DNA from: Margaritifera margaritifera
Lineage: Eukaryota > Mollusca > Bivalvia > Unionida > Margaritiferidae
NCBI GenBank assembly: GCA_029931535.1
Contig: JAQPZY010001684.1
Location: forward strand, 9,181,001-9,245,000
Reading direction: 5' to 3'
DNA: 64,000 nucleotides
Position 1 is the stretch's first letter. Every line of letters begins with the position of its first letter. Below, one piece after another: positions 1 to 10,118 of the stretch. The position numbers and the translations under genes are program-made. The notes below the pieces were generated by a model. The model saw only the letters and a program-made list of their open reading frames with translations, was not told where the DNA came from and made no database searches.

Positions 1-324
1 AAGAAGCGTTGCAACTTGTTTCAAATAATTGCATCCGTTTTAGATGGTTTTCTTGCAAATAAATGCATCCGTTTTAGATGGTTTTGTTGATAAATCCGAA
101 ATACATGTATTCTCTATATGCATTAACAATATTTAAGACATATTTCCTACGATCCTGAAGGCATAGTTACTTACACAAATATCAGTCAATCTTGGGAACA
201 CAACAAAAGCACACAAAAAAGAAAGAAAAAATACGCTGAATTGAAAACGATAAAATATATTACCCAACTATAGAGTTTATATTAATAACGTGGATGACCA
301 GTGGCAGACAAACATTGCTGACAC

Positions 325-567
325 ATGAAAATTTCAATCAAGTTGCACATTGCAACAAACAACGAAAGGACCAATTTTAGACGGTTATCCTTTTGCTTTG
401 TTAATAACGCCAAACGACGGCTTATCAGGCATATAGTATTCTCTAGATGTTTTCATTTTGTTTTAAATGACAACGTTATTGAAGACCTTTTTACTATCAT
501 CCTGACAGTCAAGTTCCCAACACAAAGATCAATCGTGGCAACAGATAAAGCAAGACAAAACGTATAA
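325..567 (+). CDS. Small ORF, unknown function, also present in copy 2
   Basis: An 80-codon ATG-initiated frame. From about residue 14 it matches the C-terminal part of the 53861-54184 frame in the second repeat copy, with scattered substitutions (for example H/Y, C/Y, T/I) and the same stop position. No domain is recognised. The 5' parts differ because the repeat match begins at about 361. Open frames in both diverged copies hint at former coding use, but expression is unsupported. Confidence 0.3.
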   Translation: MKISIKLHIATNNERTNFRRLSFCFVNNAKRRLIRHIVFSRCFHFVLNDNVIEDLFTIILTVKFPTQRSIVATDKARQNV

Positions 568-866
568 GACACGATGATTGGAGAAATGTTTAACAGAACA
601 ATCTAGCTACAGCGTGAAATGGTTGAAACTATTATGCCATTAAGTAAATGTTATTATAAAAAAAAACTCTCCTGTGAAGACGGTGCTTTAAAGACACACC
701 TCTCCATCGGAGACAATTCAAGAAGACTGCATAAATAGCAAATAATAAGGGGCATGACAACTTTGAGTTTTTGAAAGATACCAAATTTCAGCATTGTGAT
801 AAATATTATAAGCAATGCTGCAATAGAACAGGATGGATTTAAAGCATGCATGATACATGAGTTTTA

Positions 867-1060
867 GTGTCTATCATTAATCCAGAGGGAAAAACCTAAA
901 TGATACACAGTACCCAAACAGGGCGATAAATGACATCAGAGAAGATATTAAAATAAATAACATTCACAAATGGGAAGTTGATACAAACTACATCTCCGAA
1001 AAGCTAAAAGAATCATACAGTGTAAACGACATACTGGTCTATGAGATTTTCAGCAGATAA
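867..1060 (+). pseudogene. Broken copy of the 54482-54703 small ORF
   Basis: It matches the second-copy frame, but sequence is missing after the first ten codons and an in-frame TAA follows the word GKT. The downstream part (YISEKLKESYSVNDILVYEI) is preserved. It lies directly upstream of the small ORF at 1096. Function unknown. Confidence 0.4.
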
Positions 1061-1095
1061 AGGGTGATTAAAATCACATAGATGTTGATACAATC

Positions 1096-1260
1096 ATGGA
1101 GTCATTTAAACTCCTCTCGAATTTTATACAAAGACGATATAGCCATCGAGCAAACGGCAAGTGCATTTTGCGCAATTACACAATCAACTGTACAATTTTT
1201 CGGGACAACATTTATGTCATATACAATTTTAATGCATTCATAAAAACCTTCTGTCACTAA
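1096..1260 (+). CDS. Small ORF (54 aa), unknown function, conserved between repeat copies
   Basis: An ATG-to-TAA frame beginning MESFKLLSNF, too short for most gene finders. Its partner at 54739-54918 shares nearly the whole frame; differences include M/I, W/R, A/T and NI/YT. The C-termini differ because an indel shifts the last few codons. It starts about 35 bp after the end of the preceding small ORF, an arrangement kept in both copies. The protein is basic and aromatic-rich with no recognised domain. Preserved openness in two diverged copies is the only sign of past selection. Confidence 0.35.
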   Translation: MESFKLLSNFIQRRYSHRANGKCILRNYTINCTIFRDNIYVIYNFNAFIKTFCH

Positions 1261-1296
1261 TACTAACCACAATTAAAACCGTCTATCAATTCCAAT

Positions 1297-1508
1297 GTAT
1301 GTATGTATGTATGTATGTATGTATGTATGTATGTATGTATGTATGTATGTATGTATGTATGTATGTATGTATGTATGCATGCATGTATGTATGTATGTAT
1401 GTATGTATGTATGTATGTATGTATGTATGTATGTATGTATGTATGTATGTATGTATGTATGTATGTATGTATGTATGTATGTATGTATGTATGTATGTAT
1501 GTATGTAT
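1297..1508. repeat. (TATG)n microsatellite
   Basis: About 53 units of a 4-bp repeat with one small interruption near 1378-1384 (GCATGCATG). The second repeat copy has the same microsatellite at 54938-55010 with only about 18 units, so its length has changed since the copies separated. Open frames across it (MYVC or IHTY repeats) are artefacts of the repeat. Confidence 0.98.
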
Positions 1509-1854
1509 TAGCTTCTAACGGCACCTCAGCAAATAGTGGTTACATGTTGCCAATTGAAAGTAAAGTTAAAAAATATAAAAATGAAGAATTGAACACCACA
1601 CGTTAGGAAGACAAACCCTTCCAAATAAATGTACACATGTAGTGCTACAAGAAAAAATATAAAAGGTAAAGATGCTAAAATTCTGTACAGTGTATATAAA
1701 ATAAAATAAAAAGTAAAACGTATAAAATCCTTAAAAATATAGGGTCAAATTTTATTATATAAACCGCATTCCATCAGATTATCTCGAGTGGTATATCATC
1801 AGATAGTTCCTCAACTGAATTCACATAAATTGAAAAGAAAAAGCAAATATTATG

Positions 1855-2262
1855 TCTCGCATGGTTTAAAGACGATACACCCGATAAGAATGTGTTCCAC
1901 TGTCAGTGGACATTGGCAGGGTATGCACTCTGGTCGAGGTTTGCCCTTCAGTAGTTATACATGAGTCAGATTTGTGTTTCCTTTTACCCAATCGGTACAA
2001 TACCTCCTCATCACTGCGATTTGTCTTACATTAGGAACGCCACTCTCCAATGATGGATTTGATGTTCCGAAGCTTGTTTGTGGAGTTTTCATTCCACATA
2101 TTTTGCAAGCGTATATAGCGTGTTGATTTATATAATATTTCAAGTCAACGTATGGAATATTCCATTCAGAAACGGGTGACTACAAAGCATGTACGGCTGC
2201 TTTTTCTGCCCTTTCATTACCCTTAATACCAATATAACCAGGTAGCCAACAGTACCGAATAA
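1855..2262 (-). pseudogene. Non-LTR retrotransposon fragment (RNase H end and C-terminal Cys motif), copy 1
   Basis: Read on the minus strand, this encodes the tail of an I/Nimb/Jockey-like ORF2. It contains an RNase H-like CWLPGYIGIKGNERAEKAA stretch near 2240-2190, then QHAIYACKIC, then the closing Cys motif CPLTVEHILIGC near 1880-1920. The frame is broken by an in-frame TAG near 2180, where copy 2 has CAG, and by further frame changes. The reverse transcriptase is absent. It lies inside the duplicated repeat, so the LINE inserted before the two copies diverged. Confidence 0.75.
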
Positions 2263-3139
2263 TCATTAACTATGTAGCAAATAATTTGCCTGCAAGGCTG
2301 AAAAACAAATAACGATTTGTGACAGCACAAGAAATTGTAGATGAAAATAAAAGAATATAAAGTTGATAAATATTAGATAGAGAAGTAGGACAACGATGAC
2401 AGTAATCCTACTGTCAGATCTGATCATGTGATTTACTTTTTATTTGGGTGTTCAAAATAACTCATGGCAATCAATAAGTGTAGGCAAGGTCCGATTTACA
2501 AAAATTAAAATGCAATATTAAACATGCAATAAACAATCGTTTATCTTCATACTAATGGTTGCATGAACTGCGTTACTATACTTTTTCAGATAGAATATAT
2601 TCCAGCTCATTGCTTTGTTTACACTTCTGATGCAAAATGGAAACAACAGACCAACAAATGCTGGAATGAGCAAATGACATGATATTATTATTATTACTTT
2701 TGGATAGCTCGAACAAATACTTGGCAATATTTCATTTATAAACGAGGGGGGGGGGAATCACCCCTTCTCATTATCGTCATGCAATATTAATTGTTACCTC
2801 TGTACGATAGTAAGTTTAAGTGGATATTTGCGGTCAGTTTCCTCAGATGGCTACACTCATGTATTGCCTTGTTTTAGCCACCCTAATGTAACCAACAAAT
2901 CCGTTCAAATTTTACCTGCTATAATGCTAGGTGCTAACATAATTTTGATGTTGCCTTTCCCTGAAATTTGAAATCTCTTGTTCTTGCCACCAGGATCACG
3001 TTTAAGTGTGTGTGTGGGGGGGGGGGGGGGGTAGGTTTGTTGTTGTTTATTTTTTCTTCATTTTAACGTTGTTTTTATCCAAATGTATTGTAATTCATTC
3101 ATGCCAAGGCTTTCCTATATCTGTTTCCTTGTACTGGCC
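2263..3139. other. Non-coding repeat-derived sequence
   Basis: 2263-2740 aligns with the second repeat copy at about 55770-56235. 2745-3139 has no counterpart there and includes two poly-G runs (about 2746-2755 and 3016-3031). No gene is visible. Confidence 0.6.
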
Positions 3140-3400
3140 AATAACCTCTAATAAAATCTTTTAAACTGTTAGTTTGAGTAACATTTTTGGAACGTCCTAG
3201 ACTTTGTTCTGTAAAACCAATAGCAAGATTTCCAGTATCATCAACTTGTATTTGCTTTTTATCTACTATATTGTGATCATCTTCGTTTGCTGAATTAAAA
3301 CAAATATAGAAAATTCCTCTACCATTTTCCCTTTTCCCGTTAATTTCAAAGCAAAGATTGTATCGTTACATACAAAGTCAAAGAACAACTGGAAAAAAAA
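3140..3400 (-). pseudogene. Conserved ORF fragment of unknown function, copy 1
   Basis: On the minus strand this matches the ORF piece at 57110-57400. Words such as ANEDDHN, QVDDT, EQSL and RSKNV are kept in both copies, ending in RGYW. In this copy a frameshift separates the N-terminal NDTIFALK part from the ANEDDHN part. No domain is recognised. Amino-acid-level conservation between copies argues that it was once coding in the parent element. Confidence 0.45.
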
Positions 3401-4208
3401 CTGGGATTTTGGATGATAAACTTAAAAATTATTACCAAAATAATTTGAAAAAGACAAACAAGAATTTAATATAGCTATTACAAATGAGAGAGATAAAAGG
3501 GAAAAACTTGACTGAAGAAAAGATTAGATAAACTTAATAAAAAAAAGTGACGAAGATCATACACGAAATATTTGTTAAAGTTAGTGATGTTAAAGTTTCA
3601 AAATCATCCTCAGATGTTGTAATTTACATTGACGTCGTTAATTAGCAGATTTCTTTGATATTCAAATATATCAGCTTTGCTGCGCTCCGCGAAGTCGCAA
3701 CTTCTGCTTGACATGACGCAGACGTAGATTTCAAAAGGCCAAAGGACGGTAAGAAATATGAAAACATCAAAGACTGAGCAAAACACAAGGAAAATGCATA
3801 AGCAGTAAATGAGTACCAGTTGCTTTGTTGTTGATAGATTTTTGTTGTCTCAAGTCCAATTTTAGGAATATATGTTTATAATGTATTTAAGCCTTCCATG
3901 GAATATAGGCTAGACAACACTATTGCTATTCTGAATGATTCATCTTTTATTTGTTCATCAAACAGCATTAGATCATATTTGAAGTTTTCGATAGCTTTGG
4001 TGTATCATGTGTTTGACCAATAAAACGTTATCGTTTTCCAGGATCAGATAGACCAAATTATGAATATAGAATAACGTGATCAATACAAAAGTCATCAGTA
4101 ATATCTTTAGATTTTGTAAAATTTAACCATATACGGCAAAAACAATAGATGGAACACAAAGTATTTTAACATATCTGATTTCATGTTGTCTACTTTTTGT
4201 AGTGTTAA

Positions 4209-4400
4209 TTAATCTGACATTTCATCGTTTTCGTATCGTTGTTGCGTGTATGTTTTCTTGCACTCTTTGTTTTTGTTATACCATAGTTTAGATTGTTTTC
4301 TGCAGGAGGCCGTTTCGAACGTTTTGAAGTTGCCGCTAGCTTTATTAAACTCAGTTATATCTTTCTCTCCTTTGCATTTTGGACATTTCTTTGTATGCAT
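4209..4400 (-). CDS. Small zinc-ribbon-like protein, copy 1
   Basis: A 63-codon ATG frame. An N-terminal CPKC pair at residues 7-10 is followed by EKDITEFNKASG and then single Cys residues near 33 and 47, with a Lys-rich C-terminus. The CPKC..F..C layout resembles small zinc ribbons of virus and phage genomes. The partner at 60034-60282 keeps every Cys and most of the chain, and has 20 extra N-terminal residues that a TGA removes here. Intact, mostly conservative change in both copies suggests it was functional when they separated. The exact role is unknown. Confidence 0.5.
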   Translation of the reverse strand: MHTKKCPKCKGEKDITEFNKASGNFKTFETASCRKQSKLWYNKNKECKKTYTQQRYENDEMSD

Positions 4401-4912
4401 CTCTTTTATTTGTCAATTACATTTCGAATTAATTTTCACTATCTAAAAAAACAAAGATGTGAATCGTCTTAGAACTAATGTTTTCTCCAGATTCAGATTT
4501 ATCTCAAGTTTACCTTTCACATTGTCTTGCAAATAAATTAAAGGTGAACAGGACAAAAAGGAATAAGAATCTAAGATTGACAGTCACCAGAAAAAGTAAC
4601 TTCACAATATCCAAATGTCCGTTTAGAGTTCAACCGGTAGACCACACTAAAAGCTTTATATGAATCCAAAAGACTAAAGACAGAGAGATCGAAGACTGAA
4701 CTGCAGAATCTAAAATATCAAAAGATGGAGAAAAAAAGAAATAAACTCAATTAACATGTATTATTTGATTGATGGTGGTGTAGCTGTTTTAGGTATCTTG
4801 TTCATTGGGCCAAAATGTAAAGTCACGTTGAGTAAAGCATGATGACGGAAGTTCAATCATTTAATCACTTAAGAGCCCAATACTAGGTCGAACAATTACT
4901 AATAACATAAAC

Positions 4913-5044
4913 ATGAATAACAACCATATCAATAATCTCAATACATACAAGAGACACAGCTCTATAAATGTTGTACAAAAAGGAACTGATACTCAAATAA
5001 GTAAAACTCTGAAGGATAACAATTTGCTAGATATTAGAACATAG
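4913..5044 (+). pseudogene. Fibre-like N-terminal motif, degraded copy 1
   Basis: A 43-codon frame starting MNNNHINNLNTYKRH. The matching frame in copy 2 (60727) reads MSNNRITNLADSIHKRDAAL, which resembles the NxRIxNLAD..DA motif seen at the base of phage and virus fibre-type proteins. The motif is eroded here. Downstream sequence is aligned with copy 2 but frameshifted in both. Weak evidence alone. Confidence 0.3.
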
Positions 5045-5559
5045 CAAGAAAAAGATTGACATAAATTATCAGCTTTGCAAGTGAAAGATGTATCAAAATC
5101 TCAGATCTGCAATAGCAGATTGATGACAACTGAATGAAATAGATTCTAGATGCATGGGGATTATCCAGGTTAAAATTCAATACCTTGTCTATTGCTACAG
5201 AAGCCTAGCAAACTGCATGACAAATAACAAATGAAATAACAAACATTCAACGTTATTTAAAACCAATTGTACGGAGGAAAGATAAATAACAAATGAAATG
5301 CCTAGCATTCAACGTTATTGCAGCTGAACTAGATATTTAAAAAAGACTCGCATTAAGAATTAATACATTAAAACCGAAATAATCGAAACCATAGAGATTC
5401 AAAACTGAACTGAAAACGGAATGGGCTTGCATTTGAGCGTTAAAATGGACGAATTAAATAAGCCAAAGTGGGTCCAAGATCGCTCCTGGCTAATATCTGC
5501 TTGATAGCTAAATACAAGAGCAATTAACCAAAATCTGGAACAGTGGGATTCTTGATTGA

Positions 5560-6315
5560 AATTTCTTCAAATGCTGTTAGTTGCATATGTTATGAAAACA
5601 ACTGTTTCAAGGTTGCTCTAGTTTTTGTATTTTCATCCATATTTAATGACACATCAGCACCATTTATCCAATATTGAAAGGCCCCTATGCAAGGGCGCTT
5701 TCTGTCAAAGTTGGTCGAATTCTGTTCAGCAGTTTGTTTGGGTTTTTATTTAGGGGGTCTACAAAGTTGGGTAAATTTTTTGCTTTTCTTTTCTTTTAGT
5801 AACACAGGTCATATTTGATGGTGGAACCTTATTTTTTCTTTAAGTTTGATGAAATTATGTTCAGCAATTTGTCAGAAGTTATTTCAATGTTTTCTATTTT
5901 TAACAACAGTTGCCATATTTTATGGTGGATTAGAATCATTTTCATAATATTGAAAACCCTCTGCTGAGATGCTTTCAAAGTTGGTCAAACTATGTTCAAC
6001 GGTTTTTGTGAAGAAGTCGTTCAACTGTTTTCTCTTTTTAGTAACGGCCCCCATATTTGATGGCAGATCAACAATGGTTGTATAGGCTTGAAAGCCCCTC
6101 AATGCCGCGATGTTCCTAGTCAAATATTCTTAAATTCAGTCGAGTATTTTTTTTAAAAAATCTGTAAAGTCTTCATGTTGTTATGCTCTCCGTCGCGTCT
6201 GGTCAAGTTCTAGTCAAGGATATTGGAAAAGAATTGTTTAAAGTTTTCTTTCTCTTTGTATTTTCAGTGACGGCGTCCATATTTAATGGTAAATTGGTCT
6301 CATTTGTAAACAATA
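5560..6315. repeat. Diverged ~165-bp tandem repeats (about 4-5 units)
   Basis: Recurring landmarks are 'AAAGTTGGTCAAA.TCTGTTCA', 'TTTTTAGTAAC', 'CCATATTTGATGG', then 'TTGAAAGCCCCT'. They reappear every 160-170 bp from about 5560 to 6310. A single related unit lies at 61720-62020 after the second repeat copy. Similar units are frequent in bivalve introns and intergenic DNA. Non-coding. Confidence 0.65.
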
Positions 6316-6330
6316 ATTTAAAGGTATTGC

Positions 6331-6600
6331 ATCACTGCATGAAAAGTTGCCTTTACAAATATTTAAGTGGTACTTAAATACAAGTAAAGATGTAAAATGT
6401 ATCAGTATCACCTTTACAATATCTTTTCATAACAAAAAGATGAAAGTTCTTCTTTAGTCACTGTAAAGGCTAAAAAAGCAGTCGAGTTGTCTTTACAAAA
6501 ATTAAAGGCACTGAAAGTTTGGCTTTACAGATATTAAATCCAAACTAAAGAGTAAGCTCTTTGCCACAAGCTTACAGACTTTAAATAGTTTGTCCACTTT
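6331..6600. repeat. Left subterminal array of a candidate CACTA element
   Basis: The array starts CACTGCATGAAAAGTTGCC and contains repeated YCTTTAC and TTAAAG motifs, for example GCCTTTACAAAT, ACCTTTACAATA and GTCTTTACAAAAATTAAAGG. The same motifs occur in inverted orientation at 33790-34152. CACTA (EnSpm) transposons have a CACT-type terminus plus short subterminal motifs that bind transposase. The outer 3-bp flanks (CAT here, CTA on the right) do not match, so the exact end is uncertain. Confidence 0.45.
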
Positions 6601-7290
6601 GCTTCATTTAACTTAAGGACAGATGGTATAGTTGGGTCTACCAAAGAGATTTGTTTAATGGGACTTGACTTTTCCAGTAAAGCTACAATTTTTCCAGATA
6701 AAAGTGAAAATGATAACAATAGCAAATGATCAATAGTTAACAAAATTTATTGCAATCATTACATCAAAATGCACAGTCAACATCAGAATCACAAACAATA
6801 TCTTAATTGATATATCTTTATACATGATATTGACCAATATTTCTAAAAGAACAACGAAAGGGATTAAATAACTACTAAAGAAAAGCAAACTTATTTTGTC
6901 AAATACATTTTATGAATCGTGATATTTCCAAAAATATCTAACAACTAATCAACGACACATTAATCAAATACATCTCTTGAAATCAATGAATTGTTCTCTG
7001 CAAGTTCTGAATGAGTAATTTGCTTGGTGAAAACTTCATTGAGAGAATATTTCTGTGATTCTTGGATTTTATATTCCAACATAAGCACTGCCTATCATAA
7101 CCATTGTGGAATACAAATTATATGAACTTGATTGTAATTGATAAAACTCAAACTATAGGGCTACAAACACATGTTAAAATAAAGAGTAACATATGATGCA
7201 GAAACCAAGGTACTTGTATATCTAATAATCTCCTATATAGCCCCATTAAATATCAATAATGGTCCTTTACTTCTTCCTCATTCATTCAAG

Positions 7291-7450
7291 TTGTACATGT
7301 GCACAGTTTCATTACGTTTTGTGTGTTATCACCTTCATGTAAGTTATGCATGTGCATGGTTCCACACAAGCTTTGTGTGTAACAGCTTCATGTAAGTTAT
7401 GCATGTGCATGGTTTCACACAAGCTTTGCGTACCAGCTTCATGTAAGGGG
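7291..7450. repeat. Minisatellite, ~55-bp unit, array A
   Basis: About three units built around 'CATGTAAGTTATGCATGTG', 'CATGGTTTCACACAAGC' and 'TTTGTGTGTACCAGCTT'. The same unit forms a second array at 9463-9722. Non-coding. Confidence 0.85.
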
Positions 7451-7489
7451 TTGTCCATAAAGGATGTCCGCAGATAATACCTGTTTTTC

Positions 7490-7575
7490 CACACACACAC
7501 ACCCCCCTCTCCCATTGTCCGCTTTTGTCCGCATGTGGCTTACACCCCCCCCCCCCCCCCCGGGCTGCGGATGTC
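7490..7575. repeat. CA-rich and poly-C low-complexity tract
   Basis: A (CA)n tract, C runs and a ~17-base poly-C tract end at 7561. Frames encoding poly-Pro or poly-Gly here are composition artefacts. Confidence 0.9.
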
Positions 7576-8568
7576 CCCATCTAGCATTATACACTGCTCT
7601 ATGGTCTGGCAGTGTAATAGCTGGTGCATCTTGCTTGGTACTTGTGTACCAGTGCCATTAGTGATGAGAATCAGTCAGAATTTCATAATTGATAATCAGT
7701 TTCACACAACCAATAATCGATTAAATTCGGTTACTGAGAGCAAATTTTCATTTTTGTTTGTTATACAGCTATATTTTTGCTCTATAGTTCAAAATGTTAA
7801 TAAATGAACATGAATCTCTTTTATTGATATACATACTATTAACCGAATACAAATGTTACTTTTTTATTGTTTTATGTTATTTGTGTTCCACAACTTTGTT
7901 AAATGAAAGCAACGGTCTATGGCTGATTGGCTTTATGAAACTGAAATACTGTTGCAAGCCCATAATTAAACACATTCATTCATTCCTATGTGATTTGTCC
8001 ATCGTTGAAAGAATAGAAGAACATGCTTTGCTTGTTAGTCAGTTTTTACTAATATTTCAATCAAAAGATTTCACATTTCAATTGGAACAAAACATCAAAA
8101 AATGTTTACATATATTAACACAAGAACTGCAAAATCATAAATGCCTAATAGTAGGTTAAGCTTCTGATGATCGACGTGTTTCAAACATGACACTGACAAT
8201 AGGAAGCTTTGTTTTGGAAAACAATTTGAACTACTGCGACACACATAAAAACATATTCTTTTATTTACATGTTACATAAGATAACATGCTCAAACTAAAC
8301 ACATGATTTCATGAATATAAAACTTAGGATTTAAAGTTCTAGATATTCGAATTTCAAGACAAATTTATATTATCCAAAACAACAATCACGATCTGAATGC
8401 AGTTCTGCTATAGTCAGCTTCCAATCCATATATAATATAATAAAAAAATATAAAAATATCTATACTCAATTTGCAGGACATTGAGAGAATTTTGTCACTG
8501 TGGTCTTATATCCCTTTATTTTAATTGTAGTCATTATAATGGTAGGTATTTGCATGGTGCATACAGTG

Positions 8569-8572
<4 letters not shown>

Positions 8573-8655
<83 letters not shown>
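8573..8655. repeat. (TA)n microsatellite
   Basis: About 41 TA units without interruption. The YIYI frames on both strands are artefacts. Confidence 0.98.
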
Positions 8656-8657
<2 letters not shown>

Positions 8658-8766
8658 TTTTTTATACCTCTGCGAAAGTCTGTGCCACACCAATGCAGCA
8701 CATCATGTGCATTAGGCTGCCCCGTCTCCATAAATAGCATGGATGTAAGACTGTACTAAAGTTTGC

Positions 8767-8900
8767 ACCAATGGAACAAGGTATGGTTTGATATTTGTAG
8801 GTTGTAAAGGGATTAAATAATTCTCAACTAGACTTGTGGTAAGTAAATATTTTGGAGATAGATGGTCGGGTATGATTCATAATGGGATTGGAAACTGACA
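8767..8900. mobile_element. Relic of a terminal repeat related to the 16-17.7 kb element
   Basis: The stretch from TGGAACAAGGTATGGTTTG to GGGATTGG follows the right terminal repeat of the long-TIR element (17550-17680) base for base over long stretches, including ATTAAATAATYCTCARCTAG. No partner repeat is visible nearby, so this is a single decayed end. Confidence 0.55.
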
Positions 8901-9462
8901 ATAGCACTCTGTTCACACATTAGTACTCTTTGTAGCACAATTTAAACACAGCTTTAGACATGTGCAAGTTTTCCTTGGATGCTGGACCATCCTTCACTAT
9001 TTTCCTGAACCCAAAGTAAGTCTAAATGCATGACCGGGCGTTTTTCTAGGATAGGAATGCAGTAGTTCATATGATATTTTTTGGCTAATCAGGCGGACAT
9101 AAATTTATTCATTTTTTTTTCAACACATAAAGCCTGTCCAAAAAGAATAATTTGTTATGGTCCACTGCCAACATTTCTGAAAAATAAATCCTGATAAATT
9201 CTTTCAAAATTTTCTCAAACAAAATGAAGAAAATTATCAAAAATCATTGCTTGACATAATACAAATCTACAACTGTTCAGAAATGGTAGCTTATCATAAA
9301 TGGCGAATGAAGTGAATAACTGGTTTCTAAAAACTATTTTCTGACTTTTTTGCAATCTTGTTTTCGTTTAACTGAACATGTATTTTTGAGCGCGAGTGCT
9401 TTGTTTTTCATTGCTATAGACTGATTTTTTTATTATGATCAATGATTGGCCCATCATTATGC

Positions 9463-9722
9463 GCCATGTAAGCTATACATGTGCACAGTTTCACAAAAGT
9501 TTTTGTACCAGCTTCACGCAAGTTATACACATCACAGTTTTGCAAAAGCTTTGTGTGTACCAGCTTCATGTAAGTTATACACGTGCACTGTTTCACACAA
9601 GCTTTGTGTGTACCAGTTTCATGTAAGTTATACATGTGCCTGGTTTCACACACGTTTTTTGTGTGTACCAGTTCCATGAAAGTAATGCATGTGCATGGTT
9701 TCACACAAATATTGTGTGTGTA
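9463..9722. repeat. Minisatellite, ~55-bp unit, array B
   Basis: About five units of the same sequence as 7291-7450, each containing CATGTAAGTTATAC, GTGCA, TTTCACACAAGCTTTGTG and TGTACCAG. The arrays are separated by about 2 kb of unrelated DNA including the (TA)n tract. Non-coding. Confidence 0.85.
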
Positions 9723-10118
9723 CGATTTAAAAATAATGTGTTTGTAACAATTAGCATTTAACTGTTCAATGGCTTTAGTCATTTAAATAACAGATGTATA
9801 GAAATGTATTTGCATCAAAGTGGACATCAAAAGCACAATGTGCCTTTAAGAAGCCAACAATAAGCATGTCATCTACATCAGCAAATTTACAGGTGAACAA
9901 TACTTTATTTACTTAATCAGGACCTGAATATTAAAGTCATAAATGTTTAGTCATTTACATCACAATTTTTTAATTCATGACACGTAATATCAGTTTATGT
10001 GGTCACAATTAAAAAAAAATGTAAACACTTAGAAACTATGTCTATTGATCACTAGTCCATTAAACATATCAATGGTAATAATGTCCTGTTCATTTGCATA
10101 CCTAAAAATCCCTTTATC

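Larger units (their letters stand above)
361..5452. mobile_element. Long dispersed repeat with virus-like small ORFs, copy 1
   Basis: This block aligns by eye, in the same orientation, with 53978-61720. Shared landmarks in order are a small-ORF region, a TATG microsatellite, a minus-strand LINE fragment, a minus-strand ORF fragment near 3.2 kb, a zinc-ribbon ORF near 4.3 kb and a fibre-like motif near 4.9 kb. Compared with copy 2 it lacks the Ty3 insertion and about 460 bp containing the 61266-61520 ORF. Its 2745-3140 segment is unrelated to the matching segment of copy 2. No terminal repeats or target duplication were found, so the true ends are unknown. It could be a segmental duplication or two members of a larger repeat family. 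The element class is unassigned; remnants of a Polinton-like or adintovirus-like integrant are a hypothesis. Confidence 0.7.

Noticed and set aside
1273..1606. Long open frames with MYVC or IHTY repeats
   Set aside because: Translations of the (TATG)n microsatellite in several frames and on both strands; not genes.
7291..7450. CRISPR-like array
   Set aside because: Units are head-to-tail without unique spacers; this is a minisatellite in animal DNA.
7794..8159. 121-codon open frame
   Set aside because: Hydrophobic AT-driven composition, no recognisable motif or conserved copy.
8466..8759. Open frames rich in YIYI
   Set aside because: Translations of the (TA)n tract; the same applies near 30.5 and 50.4 kb.
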